NCBI GenBank assembly: GCA_025617375.2
Contig: JAMYGW020000002.1
Coordinates: 186,001-250,000 of the forward strand
DNA length: 64,000 bases
Direction of reading: 5' to 3'
From: Acarospora socialis
Taxonomy: Eukaryota; Ascomycota; Lecanoromycetes; Acarosporales; Acarosporaceae
Shown: positions 56,101 through 64,000 of the stretch, piece after piece
Layout of the letters: every line of letters starts with the position of its first letter
Numbering within the stretch: position 1 is the stretch's first letter
Translations under genes and position numbers: made by a program
Notes under the pieces: model-generated
What the model was told of the DNA's origin: nothing
Database searches by the model: none
What the model saw: the letters and a program-made list of their open reading frames with translations, nothing else

Positions 56101-57900
56101 CTCAGCAAGAACTTCTTTCATGTTGTGAATGCTTAAGTTAAAGAATTCACTTTACAGTGAATAATGTAGATTGAAGTTTTCTAAAATTATGTGTTCATTC
56201 TTTCTTTGTACAAGTGCTAACAGAAGAAAAATAAAGAAAAAATAATTAGTGTTTGTGTGACTTTCTGAAAACTGCAAGTAAATATTGTATATTCAGAGAG
56301 TTCTGCTGTTCATACAAAAACAAAATATATATAAGTTGAAAATAAAAAAGATCACTGATCAGATGCTGAAATCAAGTTTTTTGTTAATTAGAAAGTAATT
56401 TCATTGTGAAATCAAATTATGTTGTAAGATAAAAGAAGTGATCTTAAAGCTGTAAAATGTTGATGTAAAAGAATTTTGTCAAAGTTTCTAAATTACAAAA
56501 ATATTGTATAATCAGATTGTTTTGTTAGTCAGAAAAAGAGTCATCATTCTGTTTTTGCTTTTCTGCACATTATATTGCAAAATAAATAGCTTATTCATTA
56601 ACTTATGACTGAGAGAGCATTTCTGTGATTGTGAAATTCATACAATTCACTGTCAATATCTTAAATAATTTTTTTCTTTTTCTTTTCAGAACTAAAAGAA
56701 AGCTGTTGTCATTAACTATTATAACTAAACTTAAGAACTGAAAAGCAGAGCTGACATCTTTATGAGAGAATATTCTGAATAAAATGTTCAGTGAGATTTT
56801 AAGAAAAGAATTTTTGATTAAAATTTGAAAATGTGTGAATTGTACAAGATAGACTTATCTTACTTTCTTCACTTTCTTCACTTTTTCTGAACAATGTTTA
56901 ATTTATATAGAGTGATTTTTGTTTTTCTTTCTGCATAATGCACATTAAATCTTTAGAGAATTCTTCTTTTTAATGCAATTTTCAGTTATGTGATTCAGTG
57001 CTGCACAGAAGTCATATTGTACAATTTTTTTGCAGTGCTTAACTGTGTAATTCTTGTACTGCTGATATTTAAAACATTAAGTGACAATGCAGTTTTCAGA
57101 GAAGATCTCACAATCATGAAGCTTAAAGTTAAGAAGAAGATCATTTTGCAGAAAATAATTTGTTTGTTCAGCTTTTGTGATTCTGATGTGAAGTGATTCA
57201 AAGTGATGTTTTTGTATAATTGTTTTCTTGAATCATTCTATTCATAGAATTTTTACTTATTTTTTAAGTTGTGAATTTTGCATATAAAGAGTCTCTATTG
57301 TCTTAACTTGATTCTTGTTGTTTATGAAGATGATTTAAATTTCATAAATCATAATAATGTACTCTTGCTACTTGATTCTGACATTGAGTTCAAAGACTTA
57401 TACAATTTTCTTTTTTTTTTCTCACATCATCTTGTTCTTTTTCTTCTCAAAGATGAGAATCACATCATTACTGAATAGACATCTTGCAATCATTACTATC
57501 TCTGAAATTTCTATCTCTTTTTGTATCTCTTGTACAATGTTTTGTTCTGTTTTTGTTTTTTGTATTTTTGTTTTTACTTTTAATTTAATTATTATCTTCT
57601 GATATCTTCTCTGAAGTATTGATAGAACTTTTGTTTCAAGATTTTTGAAATTGACTGCTGCTGCTGAGTATGTTTGTAAAGATATAAGAACTTTGATGAA
57701 ATCTTATACAATGCTTATAAAATTCTTAATTTGTTTCTTGATCTTCTGAAGATCAGTATTCAAAGTATTATTTTTTTCTTTCTGCATTACAGTTCTGATC
57801 ATTTCTTAAATCTTTTTCATCTTAATTGAACAATTACTGATTTATACAAAACAGTTTAGAGAGCTGATTATCTTTGAGAGACTTTGAGAGTGATGAAAAG
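53171..57900 (-). mobile_element. Decayed Tad1-like LINE with (ATT)n tail
   Basis: Read on the minus strand, the parts are in order. ORF1 pieces (YSAAAV, RRYQKIIIKLKVK, VMIARCLFSNDVILIF) lie at about 57400-57800. An endonuclease NFNLHYSL box lies near 56165. Reverse transcriptase ILFLFYNADLL and TDDIN (degraded FxDD) lie at about 54540-54620. The post-RT CLCIIINTYQIIS and LDLYLDNRVQIY segment lies at 53866-54087. An RNase H-like region and 3' UTR run down to a simple (ATT/AAT) tail at 53171-53192. Many stops and frame changes are present. It differs from the LINE in block 1 in the post-RT region, so it is a separate family. The 5' end is not sharply defined. Confidence 0.85.
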
Positions 57901-58205
57901 AACAGACTTTTTACTTAAATAAGATTTCATTACAATGCATTTCTTCTGATTTTTCATCATCTTTCATCATTGTATGATTTCTTTTATGAGTTCATACAAT
58001 GCTTGAGTGCTATAATGATTGTGATTAAAATTGTATAATCATATATTATTTTCAAGATACATTCAATTCTGACAGAATCTGCTAAATCTTATAAAGATTA
58101 TATATATCAAAACAGAGAGCTGATTGAATGTAATGTCTTAAATATTAGAACTAGTGATTTGTACTTGTTAATATTACTTAATACATATAATATAATGAGT
58201 AAATC

Positions 58206-58369
58206 TGTTACAGAACAAGATCACTTCAGATGACATCATGTTTATTAAGTATGTTTATTAAGTATTCTTACAACATATATAGTGATTATACTTCTTTATT
58301 CACTTAAATTCTTAATTATTACTTATATATTATAACTTGAATCACATAGCTTAAATTTACACTCTAACA
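58206..58369. mobile_element. Solo LTR (copy 2) with 5-bp target duplication
   Basis: 164-bp relative of the element at 52095-52256, beginning TGTTACA and ending TCTAACA, flanked by AAATC on both sides (58201-58205 and 58370-58374). The duplication is its own and differs from copy 1, so this is an independent insertion reduced to a solo LTR, not the partner of copy 1. Fossil. Confidence 0.75.
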
Positions 58370-58509
58370 AAATCAGTAACTAGATTGCTTTAAGTAACTA
58401 ATGAAATTGAACACAATTGTTTTCATAAGAGAAATAATTTTACAATGTAAAAAGAATTCAACATATTAAATTATCAAGATGTCACATAATATTATCTTAA
58501 TAAACAATC

Positions 58510-58804
58510 TGTTATAGTCAGAGCATTATGAACAATATATTTAGTGCAGTCACAGTGTAGATTGTTAGTAAGTATAATTAAGTGAAAACTTATAAGTATA
58601 AAACTCTTTAAAGATTAGTCTTAACATTAATAAATATATATTGTGTCACTTTATCATCAAATAGTCTGTGCATTGTTATATCTCATATTATCATTATTGA
58701 TTCTAGTAATTTATTCTTCATAATAGATATTGAAACTTATAGTTATATATTACATAAATATACTCATTAGTTTACACTAAGTCTCTTTGTATTTAATCAT
58801 AACA
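58510..58804 (+). repeat. Repeat family R, copy A
   Basis: Shares about 225 bp with the two copies at 59112-59621 (AGTCAGAGCATTATGAACA, TTAGTAAGTATAATTAAGT, GTGCATTGTTATATCTCAT). Its ends TGTTA...TAACA are compatible with an LTR, but no target duplication is clear. Fossil element of undetermined family. Confidence 0.6.
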
Positions 58805-59111
58805 ATTATTTTTTTAGATATTAATTTTTTTAAAGTCTATTTAAATAAAAGTATATAATCTTTCTTAACTCTACATTATTATATTTTCTGATAACTGTCT
58901 CTGCACTGTCAAAGAAATTTATTTTTTAAATTATTTCTTGATGATATTCTGTTATTACTATTCTTTTTATTAATATTTCTGTACTATCATGAATGATTTT
59001 AAAAATATGCTAAATATTTTTATCATAAATGTTTCTGTGTTAATATTTTATGAAAAACTTTCAATTAAGTTTGTGATAAACTCAAGTCAAAAATTTCTTA
59101 AGATAAAAATT

Positions 59112-59621
59112 TGTCAGAGTATTACAAACAATACTTTAGTGCAGTTATATCATTGATTAGTAAGTATAATTAAGTCAGTGTCTATAAACATAAAATCTCT
59201 TTGCACATAAAACTCTTCAGAAATTAGTTTTGACATCAATAAATATATACTGTGTTGTTTTATCATTGAATAATCTGTGCATTGTTATATCTCATACTGT
59301 TATAAATTTATTTTAGTAATCTATTCTTGATGATAAATATTGAAACTTACAATTTTAATCTCTCTATCTTTACAGTTAATAGTTTTGTAAATCTCAATAT
59401 CTATTCATCACAGATAGATTACTAAAGTAGATTTATGACAGTGTGAAATATAATGATACACAAGCTATTCAATGATAAAGCAACACAATATATCTCTATT
59501 GATATCAAGACTAATTTTTAAAGAGTCTTTTATGCAGAGAAATCTCATACTTATAGATTCTTGTTTAACTACACTTACTAAGATATAATGCTGTGATTAT
59601 GCTCTGTTATTTATTCTAACA
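59112..59621. repeat. Head-to-head inverted repeat of family R (copies B and C)
   Basis: Arm B (59112-59358) and arm C (about 59376-59621) are reverse complements over about 245 bp with a loop of about 17 nt. Examples are TTATCATTGAATAATCTGTG in B against CACAAGCTATTCAATGATAA in C. Mismatches seen are mainly transitions. The transcript could fold into a long hairpin. It may be two inverted LTR-like copies or a foldback element. Confidence 0.7.
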
Positions 59622-60313
59622 ATTATCTTCTTTTTTAGATGCTGATTCATCAGTGTCTTTATGATGTTGCATTGTTATTAAAAATTTGTTTCATTTTGAG
59701 AATCTTGCTAGATTAAATTGAGATGCTGCTTAGCATTTCTCATTATGTTTTATTTAATCTAAAAGAAATTTTCTTATTATGTTCAATTAAATCTGATGAT
59801 GTTATTCACAGAAAAAAAACAACAAAATGTTTTTTCTCTTCTCTTTTCTTTCTTTTCTCTTCATCTTTTCTTTATATATATCATCAACAGCAAACTTTAT
59901 ATCAACATTATCAAAATGCATTTCTTTTGTTCTGATATCTTGTTGCTTCTGTTATGCAAGCTTTATTTAATTGTTGTCACTTCACAGCTACTTTGCTTTC
60001 AATCTAGTTGTGTTACACATTTAAGAATTATGTCATCAATAGATTTCTTAAATGTCTTTGCAAAATATATTAATCTCTTCTCTAGAAAAACAACATCAAA
60101 AAGTTTAATAGTGATTGAAAAAAGCTTGGTTAACTCTCAAAGAAAAAGCTAAAAAAGTACTTAATACATAATAATGAAAAGTGAATCTTCAAGAAGATTA
60201 TTGTCAAAAATAAAAGATCAGACTCTATCTTCAATGAAGAAAATAATTTAAACAAGCTCATCATCAAGAAGATAAAACAGAAGTGTAACATCACTGTTAA
60301 GACAATATTAAAT

Positions 60314-60709
60314 GTGTGTGTTGCAGCTTTTAAATCAGTCAATAATGTTATTAATATCAAACTTAAATTCTTCTTGATCTCTGACAATATTCTATTCTTT
60401 ATTAGTTATTGCTGTGTTGTGACAGTGTTGAGTATTCATGATATTGATGATACACTTATACTGACATTAAACTGCTCTTATTATGAAACTAATATCTTAA
60501 CACTATGCTCAATTCACTCTGTTGATTTATCATCAATATTCAGTTATTTTTGCTGTCTTTGCTGCAGCAAAAGAATTGTTGTTGATTCTGACTATATTTG
60601 TGATATTAAGTTAAATGTTCACTGTAATTATTGTTTCAAAAAACACAAGTTTTATAACAGCATAGATTCAGTATCTGTGCTACACTGTTATTTTGTTAAT
60701 TTCTTTTAG
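60314..60709 (+). other. Cys-rich open frame in repeat DNA
   Basis: An uninterrupted 131-codon frame, unusually long for this block, with many Cys residues (SYFCCLCCSKRIV, HCNYCFKKHK) spaced like zinc knuckles. It contains no Pro, Gly or Trp. It could be the nucleic-acid-binding part of a transposon protein, or chance openness in a base-skewed sequence. I do not recognise it. Confidence 0.3.
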
Positions 60710-61539
60710 ATTTCAGTCAAGTTTTTTTCTTGCATTAATCATCTTTTTGTCACTGTTGATGCACTGAATGAAAAGAAAGTCATTAATTTTGTGTTCATTA
60801 AGTATCAAAAAGACTATGTCACTGTCATTATGATTCATTAACAAATTGTCAGTTATAAAGATCTTAAGAAAAAATTCATCTTGTAGTTAAAAATTGATCT
60901 TCTTTAACTGATTAAATCTTGCTGTCAAACATATCTTTTCAAAAATATATTAAATTTCTTCTGAATTGTAATATGTCTTTGTTCTGTCTTTATCTTAACT
61001 CTATACTGTTAATACACTATAGCACAATTTGCTGTCTCTGATTCATGATACAGTTGTAATTTTTGAGAAGAATGAGAAGAATAAAGAGAAAAAAAAGAAT
61101 GAAATGACTTTCAGTTGTTAAACTGTCATTTTACTTGCACATAATTGACACTTTATTTCTTTTCTTCTGATATATCATTAAATTTTAAGTTATCTTTAAA
61201 CATAAAGATTTTGTTCTGTCTGTGTCTTTACAATAAATTTAATAATATCAGTCAACATTACACAAATCATCTAAATTGACTACAGTTATCTTCTGTTTCT
61301 TTTCTTTACTTTAATATTGTATTTCTGTTATAGTTTTTGTGCACTTATTATGTTCTGTTCTGAAACTCATTGATTATACTCAGTAAAGTAGTTTTTTCAT
61401 TTAATCTTATATCACAACTTGTCTTTTCATTGCTGTTTTTCTAGAATTTCTTCAATCTCATACTTTTCACTCTCATCAGTGAGTTTGAAAGATGAAAGCA
61501 TTGATACTATGTTTTTATCTTTGTGTTGATTGTACAACT

Positions 61540-62100
61540 CTAGATAGAATACATAAAAAATGTTATGAATTTGATAGATAAAAGATAGATATAGATGATA
61601 TACTTACTTTCTGATAAGATTTGCAATGCAAAAGAGTTTGCAAATTTATGTGAAGATTTTTTATGAAATTGTTTCTGACTTAAATTCTTTGTTGACAATA
61701 AAACAAGATCATTCTTATTATAAGTCTTTGATTTGTGCTTTTGATTATAAGTCTTGATTTGTGACATTACAACATTTTCTCATCACTTTGACAGCTTTTC
61801 TTTAACAGCATGCAGCTTCTTTACTTTATTCTTGACTGTAAATATCTTTTCTTTTCAAATATTAAAGTAGTTGTTGAGCTTTTTCAAAGTTGGTTTTTTG
61901 CTTATTTTGCATGACTTGTTAGTCATGCTTTGTCATAGTGACAAATACATCTCAATTTCTTCAAAATTTGAACAAATTTTTGATCACATACATTAAGCTT
62001 GAAAGCAATTCATTTTTTGTGATTTTTGTTTTGTTTTGTAAAGAATTGTGAGATCTTTCAAATGATGTAAAAATTATCAAAATTATTCTAGAAACAAAGA
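61540..62100 (-). mobile_element. Ty3/Gypsy-type LTR retrotransposon fossil, integrase end
   Basis: The minus strand shows the integrase C-terminal region of a Gypsy-like element: YNQKHKSKTYNKNDLVLLSTKN followed by KSSHKFANSF, corresponding to the family's NVGDLVLLSTKNL and KL(S/D)xKxxGPF stretch. The element is broken with multiple breaks, and neither its LTRs nor a reverse transcriptase can be placed confidently. Old, given the complete loss of CpC and CpG. Confidence 0.7.
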
Positions 62101-62631
62101 AGATTATTATAAATATGATTCAGATTAGCTCAACTCAACTTAGCTTTGTTGTTAAGTCAGATTTAAATAGTTGTTTGACAGACTAAACTGAGTTCTAAAA
62201 TCTGAGCTTGACTCAGCTCAATGATTACTTTATTAAATATTATTCTTAATACTGTAATAAATGAAAACATTATAATCTGTAAACATATAGTAAAGACTAC
62301 ATCTGAGTGTTGTTTACTTTGCATTTATATATGCAAATTCTGCAAGAAATAATAGATTGACTCAGTTATCTTGTTTGTTGTTGCAATAGCAGTGAAGATA
62401 ATGTTTTAAAATTTGATTTTAATGCTTGATTTGTTTATCTATTTGTGAATAAAAGACAGTACTAAAATAACATTTAATTTTTGTCTGATAGTATATCTCT
62501 GATCAGTAACTGCTCATAAAGATAGAATTTCTATTTGAAACAATTTTTTTGAGTGTTTCATAATGACATATTATTTCTTCAAGAAAGACATCAGCTAATT
62601 GTATAACAGTAAGAATTTTACTTATAGAAAT

Positions 62632-63428
62632 GTATTATTATTATTATTATTCTTACACTAAACTAGCTATGCTAAGCAGAACTTCTCTTCAGTTTATATC
62701 TTAGAAAATCTTACAAGAATGAAAATTTAAACTTATAATGTCTCTTGTATGAAAATAGATTAGATGTAAAAGTTGAGTGAATAAGACATAAAATAAGTGA
62801 CTTCACTTTTAATCATAAAGAACACTGATCATAAATCAAAACTGACTTAGATGATTGTCACACACAATTCATTTAACAATCTCATAAATCAGCTCTTTAA
62901 TGAACAGAAGTTATATAAAGTTTTTTTTTTTCTTTTTAAATAATAAACAGCTGTGAGTTCTTTTTGATTTCACATGTTAGCAATATATGTTGTGAAGTCT
63001 TTGCTTTTTTATTACATAAATAGTTAACAGAGAAAATTTCAGAAATCTTAATTTTGTAAAAAAAGTAATTGTAATTAATGCATTCTGTATGAAACTGAAT
63101 CAATTTTGAACTTTCAGTTTTTTTCAGTCTTTAATGAAGCTGAAAAACTCTTTTGAAAAGTAATTCAGTGACTTGATTTTATTTTTTGATCTTCTCTTTC
63201 TGACTGATGTCATATTATTTTTAAATTTATGCATTTTATACAGTCTTCTTCAAGCTGATCTTTTCTGTCAGTTTTACTGAGAAATGAGTAATCATTACAC
63301 TCATCATAAATTGACAAATCTTCTGTTTAATTCTTTTTCTGATAAGACTGCAGATTTTGTTTTTTATTTCTGTAAAGACTGTGTTCTTTGTATGAGTGAT
63401 ATAAATTTGCATTTTATCATTTAAATTA
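62632..63428 (-). mobile_element. 5'-truncated LINE copy (3' end only)
   Basis: The same 3' end as the LINE at 53171: it starts with an (ATT)n tail at 62632-62651, followed by CTTACACTAAACTAGCTATGC. Alignment can be followed for about 795 bp and stops near 63428, matching the partner up to about 53967. This is the typical product of incomplete target-primed reverse transcription. In the first 88 aligned bases I count nine differences, all transitions. Confidence 0.85.
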
Positions 63429-64000
63429 TTGAATCTATTGAAAGATAAAAGAATACTTGTACTATACTGTTGATTAACTGTTTATCTAGTGAAATGTACA
63501 TCATTGACTTGACTGTGATCAATATAAATTGTAAAGATTGTTTATTTACATACTCTGTTATGCAGATTATATGAGTAATAAGCAATTTCTGATGTTAGTT
63601 TCAACTAAGATTATAAAAGCAGTTAGAACACTGCACTTCTTAACATTTTTACTCAGTGACACTGCATTTATTGACTTTCACTAACAGTAAGTTTTAGTTA
63701 TTCAACAAAGTGCTTAAAGATTCATTTAAATAAAAACTTAATTAGTTCATCAGTCATCATGTCTTGACTGAATACAAAGTTCACATTAATTTGATTTTGC
63801 TTGTGCAGATTACAAATATGATAATAAACAATGTTAATGTACTTTAATTGTTCATAAACATGTACATTCTTAATCAGAATCAAGACAATCTGATTGTCTT
63901 TCTTGAGCTGAAGAAATGAGACTGCTTGATGAGTTTTATTCTTTTTGATGTTTACACAGTATAAATTGTCTTCAAGATACTTATTTATATTCATGTTTTA
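63429..64000. other. AT-rich repeat DNA, unassigned
   Basis: Continuation of the AT-rich block beyond the LINE truncation point. A 90-codon minus-strand frame (63722-63994) with no Pro, Gly or Trp may be a pol-like relic. I cannot name it. Confidence 0.35.

Larger units (their letters stand above)
51405..64000. repeat. AT-rich block 2, decayed repeat DNA lacking CpC/CpG
   Basis: Begins abruptly near 51405 and runs past the window edge. It has the same signature as block 1: CC, GG and CG are nearly absent. The rare exceptions I noticed are near 52886, 52961, 60129 and 61892. CpA and CpT persist. It is built of layered LINE and LTR-element remains, described separately. No host gene is visible. 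Confidence 0.85.

Noticed and set aside
52095-58369. The two related LTRs as the ends of one 6-kb retrotransposon
   Set aside because: Each LTR has its own, different 5-bp target duplication (GACAG and AAATC), and the DNA between them is largely a minus-strand LINE. They are independent solo LTRs.
1-64000. tRNA, rRNA, CRISPR or riboswitch elements
   Set aside because: I saw no cloverleaf with A/B boxes, no rRNA-like blocks and no regularly spaced repeats. A dedicated RNA search was not possible here.

Overview
The window comes from the nuclear genome of a filamentous ascomycete (Pezizomycotina). The evidence is short GT...AG introns of about 50-160 nt, CTNAY-like branch sites, a Zn2Cys6 activator, HeLo-domain and PTH11-like proteins, and a quinate-utilisation (qut/qa) cluster. 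I cannot place it more finely from sequence alone. The genome is strongly two-speed: gene-bearing DNA of ordinary composition (1-29.79 kb and 35.7-51.4 kb) alternates abruptly with AT-rich blocks (29.8-35.7 kb and 51.4-64.0 kb) made of decayed transposons.

Region 1 (0.7-25.1 kb) is an almost complete quinate/shikimate catabolic cluster. It holds a QutR-type repressor and a QutA-type activator (divergent), type II 3-dehydroquinase (qutE), the inositol-monophosphatase-like qutG, quinate/shikimate dehydrogenase (qutB), quinate permease (qutD) and 3-dehydroshikimate dehydratase (qutC). Together these import quinate, oxidise it to 3-dehydroquinate, dehydrate it to 3-dehydroshikimate and then to protocatechuate. 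Interleaved are an intradiol ring-cleavage dioxygenase, a SnoaL/NTF2-like protein, a Gfo/Idh/MocA oxidoreductase with one in-frame TGA, and, unexpectedly, a head-to-head pair of HeLo (prion-inhibition and propagation) domain genes. Several promoters carry an imperfect palindrome resembling the known QutA/QA-1F operator (GGRTAA-N4-TTATCC). One lies upstream of the SnoaL gene, suggesting it belongs to the regulon.

Region 2 (25.2-29.6 kb) holds housekeeping genes: COQ2 (4-hydroxybenzoate polyprenyltransferase), a small hypothetical gene and a Sedlin/TRAPPC2L-like TRAPP subunit.

Region 3 (29.8-35.7 kb) is an AT-rich block containing a decayed Tad1-like LINE on the minus strand.

Region 4 (35.7-51.4 kb) is a gene island between the two AT blocks. 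It contains the complex I subunit PSST/NDUFS7, a 2EXR/F-box-like protein, a broken diterpene cyclase of the fungal CPS/KS type that has lost its class I half, an apparently intact 11-exon cytochrome P450, a remnant of a second P450, a seven-helix PTH11-like protein and a BBE-type FAD oxidoreductase. This looks like a decaying diterpenoid (gibberellin-like) gene cluster.

Region 5 (51.4-64.0 kb) is a second AT-rich block. It contains another Tad1-like LINE with an (ATT)n tail, a 5'-truncated second copy of that LINE, two solo LTRs with perfect 5-bp target duplications, a Ty3/Gypsy integrase fossil and a 0.5-kb inverted repeat.

The most unusual signal is the chemistry of the decay. In the AT blocks C is almost never followed by C or G, while CpA and CpT remain common, so translated remnants contain almost no Pro, Gly or Trp. 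This is not the classic CpA-directed repeat-induced point mutation. The same change (CCA to TCA on one strand, TGG to TGA on the other) accounts for in-frame stops in two single-copy host genes of the window.
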